Below, one piece after another: positions 18,682 to 27,265 of a stretch of DNA of 64,000 bases. The notes beneath the pieces are model-generated. The model saw only the letters and a program-made list of their open reading frames with translations, had not been told where the DNA came from and did not search any database. This DNA comes from Verrucomicrobiales bacterium (lineage in GTDB: Bacteria; Verrucomicrobiota; Verrucomicrobiia; Limisphaerales; UBA9464), in NCBI GenBank assembly GCA_027483345.1, contig JAIXUV010000034.1, forward strand, positions 1 through 64,000, read 5' to 3'. A program made the translations under genes and the position numbers. How positions within the stretch are numbered: position 1 is the first letter of the stretch; every line of letters begins with the position of its first letter.

Positions 18682-19794
18682 ATGTCGAATTCAACCCTTC
18701 CTACAGTCCGCAATTTCTACAAGGACAAGAAAGTCGCAATCACTGGACATACGGGGTTCAAAGGCTCGTGGCTTTCGCTGTGGCTTGCAAAGTTGGGAGC
18801 CAAGTGCCATGGCTTTAGCCTACCAACCCCCACCAATCCGAGTTTGTTTCAGATTGTCGAAACCGCTGCTTTGCAAAGCAGCACGATCGGTGACATTCGT
18901 GACAGAGATTCCCTCAGAGAGTTTCTTTCAGTCACACGACCCGAAATTGTCTTCCACCTAGCAGCACAGGCTTTGGTTCGTCAGTCCTACAGCGAACCTA
19001 TTGAAACGATAACCACCAACTTTCTTGGCACCGCGTACCTTTTGGAGGAGATTCGCAATCTGCGCATCAATTGTACCGTGGTTATTGTGACTACTGATAA
19101 GTGTTACGAGAATCGAGGTTGGGATTTCGGCTATCGCGAAAACGATCCCATGGGCGGAGCAGACGTTTACTCCGCAAGTAAGGCGGCGTGCGAATTGATC
19201 GTTTCCTCATGGTGGAAATCCTTCTACTATCCAGATGCCGAATTGGGGTCCATTTCAACCGCTCGGGCCGGGAATGTCATTGGTGGCGGTGACTATGCCA
19301 AGGACCGCATTATCCCAGACCTGGTTCGAGCCAAAATGTCTCAGTCCCTTTTGGAAATCAGAAACCCCGCAGCGACCCGTCCGTGGCAGCACGTTCTGGA
19401 TTGCCTCGGCGGATACCTCGCACTTGGAGTCTATACCGCCAATCAACCAAAGCATCCTTCGTTGATCTCATTCAACTTCGGCCCGGGACCTGGAGGAAAT
19501 CTGCCTGTATCGGAACTTGTGCAGGAGTTCAGGAAACATTGGGATTGCCCCTATGAGTTTCGGACCCAGAAAACCAACGCAAAAGAAGCGGAACGTCTGA
19601 ACCTTTCGATTGAAAAGGCATTTGAGATACTTCGCTGGAAACCAGTTTGGACGTTGGAGGCTGCAGTGGAAAACACAGCAAACTGGTACCGCGCCCGGCA
19701 TGAAATTGCCGACTCGAAAATGGTCGATTTCTCAATGGATCAGATTCACCGTTTTGAGAGTGCTGCGTTGGAGTCTCGCGCGGCGTGGCTCTGA
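18682..19794 (+). CDS. rfbG: CDP-glucose 4,6-dehydratase
   Basis: Extended short-chain dehydrogenase/reductase that converts CDP-glucose to CDP-4-keto-6-deoxyglucose, the entry to 3,6-dideoxy and branched CDP-sugars. 370 residues. Seen: NAD-binding GHTGFKGSWLSLWL (about 20-33), FHLAAQALVRQSY, TTDKCYENRGW, catalytic YSASKAACE (about 162-170), and ATRPWQHVLDCLGGYLAL, which are specific to RfbG rather than RmlB. Composition is AT-rich compared with its neighbours. The partner RfbF (CDP-glucose synthesis) is not in the window, so it must lie elsewhere. Followed 9 bases later by a C-methyltransferase. Confidence 0.94.
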   Translation: MSNSTLPTVRNFYKDKKVAITGHTGFKGSWLSLWLAKLGAKCHGFSLPTPTNPSLFQIVETAALQSSTIGDIRDRDSLREFLSVTRPEIVFHLAAQALVRQSYSEPIETITTNFLGTAYLLEEIRNLRINCTVVIVTTDKCYENRGWDFGYRENDPMGGADVYSASKAACELIVSSWWKSFYYPDAELGSISTARAGNVIGGGDYAKDRIIPDLVRAKMSQSLLEIRNPAATRPWQHVLDCLGGYLALGVYTANQPKHPSLISFNFGPGPGGNLPVSELVQEFRKHWDCPYEFRTQKTNAKEAERLNLSIEKAFEILRWKPVWTLEAAVENTANWYRARHEIADSKMVDFSMDQIHRFESAALESRAAWL

Positions 19795-19803
19795 AGATTG
19801 CCT

Positions 19804-21039
19804 ATGCTTGATTTCACGTGCAGGTCCTGCGGTTCGGTCTCGGGTCGGCTCATCCTCGACCTCGGCAACCAACCGCTCGCCAACAACCTCCTCTCCCCGG
19901 TCGACCTGGGAGGCGAAGAGCCCCGGTTTCCACTTCGGCTCGTCTGGTGTGACCGGTGCCACCTGCTTCAGATCACCGACATCGTGCCGCCCGTCCGGCT
20001 CTTCTCGGAGTACCTCTACTTCTCGTCCTTCTCCGACGCCTTGTTGAAGCACTCCAAGGAGGCCGTCGAACGGCACCTCGCCGACTTCGAACTCGGCCCG
20101 TCCAGCCTCGTGGTCGAGATCGCCAGCAACGACGGCTACCTGCTCCGCAACTTCGTCGCAGCCGGTGTCCCCTGCCTCGGCATCGAACCCGCCGGGAACA
20201 TCGCCAAGGTCGCCGTCGAAAAGGGCATCCCCACCCTCAACCGATTCTTCGGCGTCGAACTCGCCAACGAACTGGCCGCCGAAGGCCGTCAGGCCGACCT
20301 CATCCTCGGCAACAACGTCTTCGCCCATGTACCGGACACCAACGGCTTCGTCGCCGGCCTCGCCGCACTGCTGAAGCCCGGGGGGCGGATCGCCCTCGAA
20401 TTCCCCTACGGCTGCGACCTGGTGGAGCACACGGAGTTCGACACGATCTACCACGAGCACGTCTTCTATTTCACCGTCACCGCCCTCAAGCCCCTCTTCG
20501 AGCGGCACGGGCTCGAACTGTTCCACGTCGAGCGGTATCCGATCCATGGCGGCTCGTTGCGCCTCTTCGCCGGCCATCGCGGCGCGCACCCGATCCGCGA
20601 GAGCATCGTGGACCTCCTCGCCGAGGAGACCTCGAAGGGTGTCCACACCGCGGCCTACTACGAGGCCTTCGGCGACCACGTGCGCCGGTTGAAGGAGGAG
20701 ACCTTGGCCTTGCTCCGGGATCTGCGCTCCCGCAAGGAACGGATCTGCGCGTACGGGGCCTCGGCCAAGGGCAGCACGCTGCTGAACTTCTACGGGATCG
20801 GTCGGGACGGATTCGACTGCATCGACTTCGTCGTCGACCGGAGCACCGCCAAGCAGGGCAAGCTGACCCCGGGAAGCCATCTGCCAATCCTGCCCGTCGA
20901 GGAACTGCACACGCGTTTCGCCAAGCACGCCCTGCTGCTCACCTGGAACTTCGCCGACGAGATCCTTCGCCAGCAGCAGGCCTGGAGGGATTCCGGCGGA
21001 CGCTTCATCGTGCCGATCCCCGAGGTCCGCGTCGTCTAG
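19804..21039 (+). CDS. Sugar C-methyltransferase (TylC3/NovU-like)
   Basis: 411 residues with the three-part layout of NDP-sugar C-methyltransferases: an N-terminal zinc module (CRSCG ... CDRCHLLQ, about 5-60), a SAM-binding Rossmann domain (VVEIASNDGYLLRNF, LGNNVFAHVPDTNGFV) and a C-terminal domain with AYGASAKGSTLLNFYGI. These enzymes methylate carbon 3 of a 4-keto-6-deoxy sugar, which fits the dehydratase upstream. EHVFYFTVTAL contains the family's Y-H-E-H motif (DTIYHEHVFYF). GC-rich, unlike rfbG. A TTG two codons upstream is possible; ATG at 19804 is preferred. Confidence 0.92.
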   Translation: MLDFTCRSCGSVSGRLILDLGNQPLANNLLSPVDLGGEEPRFPLRLVWCDRCHLLQITDIVPPVRLFSEYLYFSSFSDALLKHSKEAVERHLADFELGPSSLVVEIASNDGYLLRNFVAAGVPCLGIEPAGNIAKVAVEKGIPTLNRFFGVELANELAAEGRQADLILGNNVFAHVPDTNGFVAGLAALLKPGGRIALEFPYGCDLVEHTEFDTIYHEHVFYFTVTALKPLFERHGLELFHVERYPIHGGSLRLFAGHRGAHPIRESIVDLLAEETSKGVHTAAYYEAFGDHVRRLKEETLALLRDLRSRKERICAYGASAKGSTLLNFYGIGRDGFDCIDFVVDRSTAKQGKLTPGSHLPILPVEELHTRFAKHALLLTWNFADEILRQQQAWRDSGGRFIVPIPEVRVV

Positions 21040-21055
21040 CCCGCACTCAGGCGAC

Positions 21056-21595
21056 ATGCTCTTCGAGTCCACATCGTTGGAAGGCGTCTGGCTGATCCGT
21101 CCGGAACGCCGCCATGATGAACGGGGCTGGTTCACACGCTCCTGGTGCGAAATGGAGTTCGCCGCCCACGGGCTGAACACCCGTTGGCCGCAGGGCAACG
21201 TCACCCGGACCCTCCGTCGCGGCATGATCCGCGGACTGCATTGGCAGGATGCCCAGGCGCCGGAGATCAAGCTCGTGCGCTGTTCCGCCGGCGCGATTCA
21301 GGATGTGGTCGTCGACGTGAGACACGATTCACCCACCCGCGGCCGTTGGCTTTCCTTCGAGCTGAGCGCCGAGAATGGACACCAACTCTACGTTGGGGCG
21401 GGCTTCGCCCATGGATTCCAGTGCCTCGGTGACGGCAGCGAGGTCTCCTACTTGATGGGCGGACTCTACGTCTCCGAACTCGCCCGGGGTTTCCGTTGGG
21501 ACGACCCGGAGGTTGCGATCGGCTGGAACAATCCGGCCGCCGCATTCCTGTCGGAACGGGACCGGAACTTGCCTCTGTTGCGCGACGTTGTCTGA
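21056..21595 (+). CDS. dTDP-4-dehydrorhamnose 3,5-epimerase-like sugar epimerase
   Basis: 179-residue cupin-fold epimerase of the RmlC family, acting on 4-keto-6-deoxy sugar nucleotides. Seen: PERRHDERGWFTRSW, MIRGLHWQ with the catalytic His, IQDVVVDVRHDSPTRGRW with the conserved Asp, FAHGFQCLGDGSEVSYLMGG and the C-terminal RGFRWDDPEVAIGW. The usual catalytic Tyr segment (Y-K-V-T-x-x-Y) is altered to YLMGGLYVSE but keeps both Tyr positions. In this cluster it would follow the dehydratase and C-methyltransferase, so the natural substrate may be a CDP-sugar rather than dTDP. Confidence 0.88.
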   Translation: MLFESTSLEGVWLIRPERRHDERGWFTRSWCEMEFAAHGLNTRWPQGNVTRTLRRGMIRGLHWQDAQAPEIKLVRCSAGAIQDVVVDVRHDSPTRGRWLSFELSAENGHQLYVGAGFAHGFQCLGDGSEVSYLMGGLYVSELARGFRWDDPEVAIGWNNPAAAFLSERDRNLPLLRDVV

Positions 21596-21607
21596 CTACG
21601 CCCGCCG

Positions 21608-22336
21608 ATGGCCGCCACGAATCCCTACCGCAACTACCTCACCATCGCCGCTGCGGTCGCCAGCCAGATGGGTCCCGCCGAGGTGGCGCTGATCCCGCTC
21701 CGCATGGCGGTCAGCCCGCTGCTGATCCCATTCCTGCCCCGCCGCACCTTCCCCTTCCGCGGCCGGCAACTGGAGCAGTTCTACCACCGCTACAACACCA
21801 CCTGGGCCAACGAACGGGTGGTCGAGGTGCCCGTGGGACGGACCTTGGTCGACGAGGCCGGCGGACCGGACGTGATCGAGATCGGCAATGTCCTCGGGCA
21901 TTACGGTCCGATCTCCCATCAGGTGGTGGACAAGTTCGAGAAGGCCGACGGGGTGCTCAACGAAGACGCCGCGACGTGGCAGCCTCCGCGGCTCTGCGAC
22001 CTGGTCCTGTCGATCTCGACCTTTGAACACATCGGCTACGACGACGACGACAAGGATCCGTCGGGCGGGAAGATCCTCCAGGCGGTGGCCAATTGCCGGC
22101 GTTGGCTCAAGCCGCGGGGACGGTTGGTCCTGACCGCCGCTCCCGGCTACAACCCGGCGTTCGATGCCCTGATCCGCGACAACCGCATCGGCGCCGATCG
22201 TCTCGAGTTCTTCCATCGGGTCTCCCGACTGCGGTGGAGACCCTGCGATGCCACCACGGCACTTGCGGCCCGCTACCATTCGCCCTACCCGTTCGGCAAC
22301 GCCGTGATCCTTGCCGAATTCGGCCCTGCCGTCTGA
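21608..22336 (+). CDS. SAM-methyltransferase-like protein of the sugar cluster
   Basis: 242 residues. The central part resembles a class I methyltransferase fold: PDVIEIGNVLGHYG at the motif I position (VIEIGN, not the usual D-x-G-x-G-x-G), LCDLVLSISTFEHIGYDD at motif IV, and CRRWLKPRGRLVLTAAPGYN at motif VI. The N-terminal 60 residues hold a hydrophobic stretch (LIPLRMAVSPLLIPFLP). Because the glycine-rich SAM loop is weakened, it may be a specialised or inactive member. Only 12 bases after the epimerase, so in the same operon; a role in glycan tailoring is inferred. Confidence 0.65.
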   Translation: MAATNPYRNYLTIAAAVASQMGPAEVALIPLRMAVSPLLIPFLPRRTFPFRGRQLEQFYHRYNTTWANERVVEVPVGRTLVDEAGGPDVIEIGNVLGHYGPISHQVVDKFEKADGVLNEDAATWQPPRLCDLVLSISTFEHIGYDDDDKDPSGGKILQAVANCRRWLKPRGRLVLTAAPGYNPAFDALIRDNRIGADRLEFFHRVSRLRWRPCDATTALAARYHSPYPFGNAVILAEFGPAV

Positions 22337-22380
22337 AGTCGGATCCCAGGGCGCCACCGTCGAAACCCGCTCCCACCACC

Positions 22381-23319
22381 ATGGCCAACATCCTGATCCG
22401 CCCCCCCTGGCACCTGCCCGACAGCCAGATCACCCCGGAATCCGCGTACCTGCGGCGGAGGGAGTTCCTCCGGTCGATGGGCTTCATCGGCGGCGGCCTC
22501 CTGACGGGCCTCGCTGCGGAGGCGGCGGACGCACCGAAGACGGCCGTGCCGCGGAACCCGGAGTTCGATCCGAAGGAACCGCTGTCCCTGGAGGAGGCGG
22601 CGACCAGCTACAACAACTTCTACGAATTCAGCACGTCCAAGACGCGGGTGAAGGAACTCGTGGGCAAATTCAAGACCGATCCCTGGACGGTGGAGGTGGC
22701 CGGGTTGTGCGAGAAGCCGTTCAAGTTGGACCTCACGGCGCTGACGCGGGATTTCAGCCCGGAGGAGCGCGTGTATCGGTTCCGCTGCGTGGAGGCCTGG
22801 GCGATGGTGGTGCCGTGGACCGGCTTTCCCCTTGCGAAGGTCATCGAGAAGGCCCAACCCAAGTCCGAGGCCCGCTTCGTCTCGTTCACCACGGCCCTGC
22901 GGCCGGACGAGATGCCTGGGATCGCGCGGCTTGCCGACTACCCGTGGCCCTACACCGAAGGCCTCACGCTGGAGGAGGCCCGGCATCCGCTCACCTTGCT
23001 AGCCACGGGCATCTACGGCCGCCCCATGCCGAAGCAGAACGGCGCACCCGTCCGTTTGGTCGTACCGTGGAAGTACGGCTACAAGAGCATCAAGAGCATC
23101 GTCCGCATCGAATTCACCGCCAAGCAGCCGGCAACCCTCTGGGAGACGCTGAACCCGAAGGAATATCCCTTCGAATCGAACGTGGACCCGAAGGTGCCGC
23201 ATCCCCGCTGGAGCCAGTCCACGGAACGCATGGTGGACACCGGCGACCGCGTCCCGACCCGCTACCTGAACGGATACGCCGACCTCGTCGGGAAACTGTA
23301 TCCGAACCGCAAGACCTGA
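22381..23319 (+). CDS. msrP: Protein-methionine-sulfoxide reductase catalytic subunit MsrP (YedY)
   Basis: Periplasmic molybdopterin enzyme that repairs oxidised methionine in envelope proteins. 312 residues. Twin-arginine signal RRREFLRSMGFIGGG at about 25-39; molybdenum ligand Cys136 within RFRCVEAWAMVVPWTGFPL; RPMPKQNGAPVRLVVPWKYG near residue 220 is the cofactor-pocket signature. The usual haem-membrane partner MsrQ (YedZ) is not adjacent, so electrons must come from a distant msrQ or another donor. Start is the ATG preceding the Tat signal. Next gene begins 21 bases later. Confidence 0.95.
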   Translation: MANILIRPPWHLPDSQITPESAYLRRREFLRSMGFIGGGLLTGLAAEAADAPKTAVPRNPEFDPKEPLSLEEAATSYNNFYEFSTSKTRVKELVGKFKTDPWTVEVAGLCEKPFKLDLTALTRDFSPEERVYRFRCVEAWAMVVPWTGFPLAKVIEKAQPKSEARFVSFTTALRPDEMPGIARLADYPWPYTEGLTLEEARHPLTLLATGIYGRPMPKQNGAPVRLVVPWKYGYKSIKSIVRIEFTAKQPATLWETLNPKEYPFESNVDPKVPHPRWSQSTERMVDTGDRVPTRYLNGYADLVGKLYPNRKT

Positions 23320-23340
23320 TCCCCGCCGTCCCAGCCTTCC

Positions 23341-24468
23341 ATGTCGACCGTCCTTCCCGTCGAGACCACCGACCCGGTCAACGCCCGGATCCTCGCCGTC
23401 AGCGAGGATCGCCTCCAGGGCTACCACCGCGATCCGATGTCCGAGATCGCCCGGCTGAGCGGGTTGCCGGTGGAGACGGTCATCGAACGCATCCGGGCCC
23501 TCCTCGAAGCCGGGACGATCCGCCGCGTGAGGCAGACGCTGCTCGCGACCAGCCTGGCCGAGGGGGCGCTCTGCGCCTGGGAAGTCCCCGTGGAGTCGAC
23601 AGACACGGCCTTCGACTTCCTGTTCCAGCAGGATCCCTTCAGTGGACACGTGGTCGTCCGGTCGACGGATGCCGCGACACCGGGTTCGAACTACCGCCTC
23701 TGGACGACCCTGAAGGTTCCGCAGGGATTCTCGCTGGAGAAGCACGCCCGGCATCTGGCGAACCGGATCGGTGCCCGCCACTACCGGCTCATGCAGGCGA
23801 AGAACCTCTTCGCGCTCGGGGTGGGACATGTCCGCCGGCGCGGGATGGAGCCCGGGGCACGGGCGGACGAGCCGGCGGAAGCCGTGGACGTTCAGGTGGC
23901 CCAACTCAGCGACCTGGAATGGCGGGTCCTGGCGGCGTTGAAGCGGGAGTTCGCGCCGGAGGAACTCCGGGTGGATCTCTGGAAAGCACGGGCCCGGGAG
24001 GCGGACCTGCCGACGTCGGTCTTCCACGAGGTGGCCGAGGACCTCAACCGTCGCAAGATCATCGGCCGCTTCAGCACCTTCCTCGAGCACGTGAAGACGT
24101 TGGCCTCGGGCGAACGGGTCACGAAGTTCAACGCCCTTTTTCACTGGGCGGTTCCGCCCGGAAGGGAACTCGAGGCCGGCCGTGAGGTCGGTCGCCACTA
24201 CATCATGACCCACGCCTACTGGCGGGAAGGCGGCCCGGAGTTCCGCAACGTGAATATCATGGGAGTGGCCCATGGATCCGACAAGGCGACCGTCCTCGCC
24301 CATAAGGCCGCGATCGACCGGCACCTGGAAGAGGCGGGGATCCCGATCGGATACACCAACGTCTTCTGGGGCGGCCGCAGCGAGATCAAGCCCAGCGAGA
24401 TCTCCCCGCTCGCCTATTTGGAATGGTGTCGGTCCACGGGGATCGATCCAGAGGCCATGAGGGATTAG
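23341..24468 (+). CDS. Tandem Lrp/AsnC-like protein, possibly AhbAB/NirDL-type
   Basis: 375 residues made of two similar halves. First half: winged HTH (EIARLSGLPVETVIERIRAL, about 35-55) and an AsnC-like alpha/beta domain ending near 170. Second half: another HTH-like part (LSDLEWRVLAALKREFAPEE, EDLNRRKIIGRFSTFLE) and ligand-like domain (FNALFHWAVPPGREL, IMTHAYWREGGPEF). Sirohaem decarboxylases AhbA/AhbB and NirDLGH share this Lrp/AsnC-type architecture and occur as pairs or fusions; the E-x-V-I-E-R-I-R ... G-x-I-R-R start is typical of them. DNA-binding regulation is the alternative. It sits right after msrP. No other haem d1/alternative-haem gene is next to it. Confidence 0.65.
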   Translation: MSTVLPVETTDPVNARILAVSEDRLQGYHRDPMSEIARLSGLPVETVIERIRALLEAGTIRRVRQTLLATSLAEGALCAWEVPVESTDTAFDFLFQQDPFSGHVVVRSTDAATPGSNYRLWTTLKVPQGFSLEKHARHLANRIGARHYRLMQAKNLFALGVGHVRRRGMEPGARADEPAEAVDVQVAQLSDLEWRVLAALKREFAPEELRVDLWKARAREADLPTSVFHEVAEDLNRRKIIGRFSTFLEHVKTLASGERVTKFNALFHWAVPPGRELEAGREVGRHYIMTHAYWREGGPEFRNVNIMGVAHGSDKATVLAHKAAIDRHLEEAGIPIGYTNVFWGGRSEIKPSEISPLAYLEWCRSTGIDPEAMRD

Positions 24469-24526
24469 CCCTCCGGACGGTCGGACGGCCTTGAGCCCGG
24501 GACAGCGCCTCCGATAGCCTCCACGC

Positions 24527-27172
24527 ATGTCCGCCGACGAAGCAGCGCTGACCCCGATGATGGCGCAGTACCGCCGCATCAAGGGCGAACTGCCGAAGGA
24601 TGCGCTGCTCCTCTTCCGACTCGGCGACTTCTACGAGCTGTTCTTCGAGGACGCCGTCACCTGTTCCCAGATCCTCGGACTGACCCTGACCAAGAGGAAT
24701 GGCATCCCGATGTGCGGGATGCCCTACCACGCCGCGAACGGCTACATCGGCCGCATCCTGAAGGCGGGTCGGAAGGTCGCGGTCTGCGACCAGACCGAGG
24801 AGGCGAAGCCCGGCAAGCTCGTCCAGCGGGAGGTGACCTCGATCCTCTCGCCAGGAACCCACTTCGACGACCGGCTGCTGAAGGCGGAGCACAACAACTT
24901 CCTCGCCGCCCTGTACCAACATGGAGGGGCCTTCGCGCTGGCCTGCGTGGACCTGACGACGGGCGACTTCCGCGTCACCGAGCAGTCCGATTCCAAACCC
25001 GTGCTCGCCGAATTGGACCGCCTCCGGCCGGCCGAGCTGATCCACCCGGCCGAGTCGAAGACGCTCGCCGCCTTCGCCGCCCAGGCCAACACCATCACCG
25101 TAGGACACGACGACTGGACGTTCCTGCCCGAGACCGCGGTCTTCACGCTCAAGGAGCATTTCAAGGTGGCCTCGCTCGATGGATTCGGGCTTCGCAACCG
25201 GCCGGCGGCGGTCGGCGCGGCCGGTGCGGTCCTGCACTACCTTTCGACCCACCTGCGGCGGGATGTCTCCCATCTCACCCGGCTCACGACCTACGAGGCG
25301 ACCGACTTCCTGGTGCTGGACGCCACCTCGCTCCGCAACCTGGAGATCCTGGAACCGCTGCACGCGGACTCCCCGAGGAACACGACCCTCTTCTCCGCAT
25401 TGAACCGCACGGTCACCCCGATGGGAGCCCGCCGGCTGCGCGATTGGCTGACCCAGCCGCTGGCCACGCTCGGCCCCATCCACCGCCGCCAAGAAGCGAT
25501 CCGCGCCTGGCTGGGCAACACCGATGTGCTGGCCGGGTTCCGAAGCCGGCTGACGGAAGTGCGAGATCTTGAACGGACCGTCAGCCGTCTCAGCCTCGGA
25601 AGCGGCAACGCCCGCGACCTGCTCGGGCTGAGGATCGCCTTGGAGCAGATTCCCGCGATCCGGGCCTCGGCCTCCGGGCTCCTTCCCCGCGAGGAGCCGG
25701 CGCCGCCGTTGCTGGAGGAAGACGGAATCCCTCCAGGCCCGGAAAATCCCCCGCCGCTGCTCGCCGACCTTCTTTCCCAGGTCCTTGAGATGCCCGACCT
25801 GGTCGAGTTGCTGACCCGCGCCCTGGCCGACGAGCCACCGTTGGCGGTCCGGGAGGGCGGCATGATACGGGACGGCTTCAGCGCGGAGCTGGACGAGCTC
25901 CGCAACGCTGCGCGCGGCGGCAAGGACTGGTTGGCCAAGCTTCAGCAGGACGAGGTCGCCCGCACCGGCATCCCCTCGCTGAAGGTCGGATTCAACTCGG
26001 TGTTTGGTTACTACATCGAGGTCACCAAGACCCACCTTGCAAAGGTGCCGGCCGACTACGTCCGGAAGCAGACCGTCGCCAACGGCGAGCGCTACATCAC
26101 CCAGGACCTGAAGACGATGGAGTCGAAGATCCTCGGCTCTGAAGAAAGGGCGACCAAGCTGGAGTACGATCTGTTCCAGCGTCTGCGCGAGGAGGTCCTC
26201 GCCCAGTTGAAGGCGATCCAAGCCACCGCCTCCGCGCTGGCCCAACTCGACGTGCTGGGCGCCTTCGCCGAGACGGCCCGACTCCATGGATGGGTTCTTC
26301 CCACGGTCGGCGGCGCCGGGATCCTTTCGATCCGAGAAGGTCGCCATCCGGTGCTCGACCTCAGCATGACCGGGGAGCGTTTCGTCCCCAACGACACCGA
26401 CCTCGACCCGGCCGAGTGCCAGATCGCCCTGATCACCGGGCCGAACATGGCCGGCAAAAGCACCTTCATCCGGCAGGTCGCCTTGCTCACCCTGCTTGCA
26501 CACACGGGCTCCTGCCTGCCTGCGGAGTCGGCACGCATCGACCTGTGTGACCGCATCTTCACCCGGATCGGCGCCAGTGACGACCTGGCCCGCGGGCAGA
26601 GCACGTTCATGGTCGAAATGAGCGAGACCGCGAACATCCTGAACAACGCCAGCCGCAGGAGCCTGGTGATCCTCGACGAGATCGGACGCGGTACCAGCAC
26701 CTTCGACGGCCTGAGCCTTGCCTGGAGCATCGTGGAGCACCTGCATCATCAGGTCGGTGCCAAGACCCTGTTCGCCACCCACTACCACGAGCTGACCGAA
26801 CTCGCCGGCGGAGACGCGACGGATCCGGGCCGTCTCAAGCGGGTTCGGAACCTCAACGTCGCCGTCAGGGAGTACAACGACCAGATCGTCTTCCTGCGGA
26901 AGATCCAGCCGGGTCCGGCCGACAAGAGCTACGGCATCCAGGTCGCCCGACTCGCCGGCGTTCCACACCCGGTCATCGGCCGCGCCAAGGAGATCCTGCG
27001 GGTGCTGGAGGAGGCCGAGTTGAACCTGCACCAGGTGGCCGCTACTTCCGGCACGGCGGATGGCGGCGACGAGGGAAATGCCCACCCCAAGAAGCCCGCG
27101 AGGAAGGGATCCGCCGGCCGGCGGGCCCTGGTGGGTCTGGCCCCTTCGGACCAGCTCGACCTCTTTTCCTGA
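24527..27172 (+). CDS. mutS: DNA mismatch repair protein MutS
   Basis: Mismatch-recognition ATPase, 881 residues, normal MutS1 length. N-terminal mismatch-binding motif GDFYELFFEDA carries the Phe-x-Glu wedge (FYE, about 36-38). Connector, core and clamp domains follow (FGYYIEVTKTHLAKVPADY). ATPase: Walker A GPNMAGKSTFIRQ near 637, Walker B VILDEIGRGTSTFDG, and ATHYHEL. A C-terminal tail after residue 820 ends LAPSDQLDLFS, resembling the QLxLF clamp-binding peptide (QLDLF), so it should dock on DnaN. MutL is not nearby. Confidence 0.97.
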   Translation: MSADEAALTPMMAQYRRIKGELPKDALLLFRLGDFYELFFEDAVTCSQILGLTLTKRNGIPMCGMPYHAANGYIGRILKAGRKVAVCDQTEEAKPGKLVQREVTSILSPGTHFDDRLLKAEHNNFLAALYQHGGAFALACVDLTTGDFRVTEQSDSKPVLAELDRLRPAELIHPAESKTLAAFAAQANTITVGHDDWTFLPETAVFTLKEHFKVASLDGFGLRNRPAAVGAAGAVLHYLSTHLRRDVSHLTRLTTYEATDFLVLDATSLRNLEILEPLHADSPRNTTLFSALNRTVTPMGARRLRDWLTQPLATLGPIHRRQEAIRAWLGNTDVLAGFRSRLTEVRDLERTVSRLSLGSGNARDLLGLRIALEQIPAIRASASGLLPREEPAPPLLEEDGIPPGPENPPPLLADLLSQVLEMPDLVELLTRALADEPPLAVREGGMIRDGFSAELDELRNAARGGKDWLAKLQQDEVARTGIPSLKVGFNSVFGYYIEVTKTHLAKVPADYVRKQTVANGERYITQDLKTMESKILGSEERATKLEYDLFQRLREEVLAQLKAIQATASALAQLDVLGAFAETARLHGWVLPTVGGAGILSIREGRHPVLDLSMTGERFVPNDTDLDPAECQIALITGPNMAGKSTFIRQVALLTLLAHTGSCLPAESARIDLCDRIFTRIGASDDLARGQSTFMVEMSETANILNNASRRSLVILDEIGRGTSTFDGLSLAWSIVEHLHHQVGAKTLFATHYHELTELAGGDATDPGRLKRVRNLNVAVREYNDQIVFLRKIQPGPADKSYGIQVARLAGVPHPVIGRAKEILRVLEEAELNLHQVAATSGTADGGDEGNAHPKKPARKGSAGRRALVGLAPSDQLDLFS

Positions 27173-27265
27173 TCCCCGTTGTCCACGGGGATCGGCGGTC
27201 CTACGTCCGGTCCAGAATGCCGTTGTGACCGACCACGCTTCGCGGTCACGCTTTCCCCTCAATCT

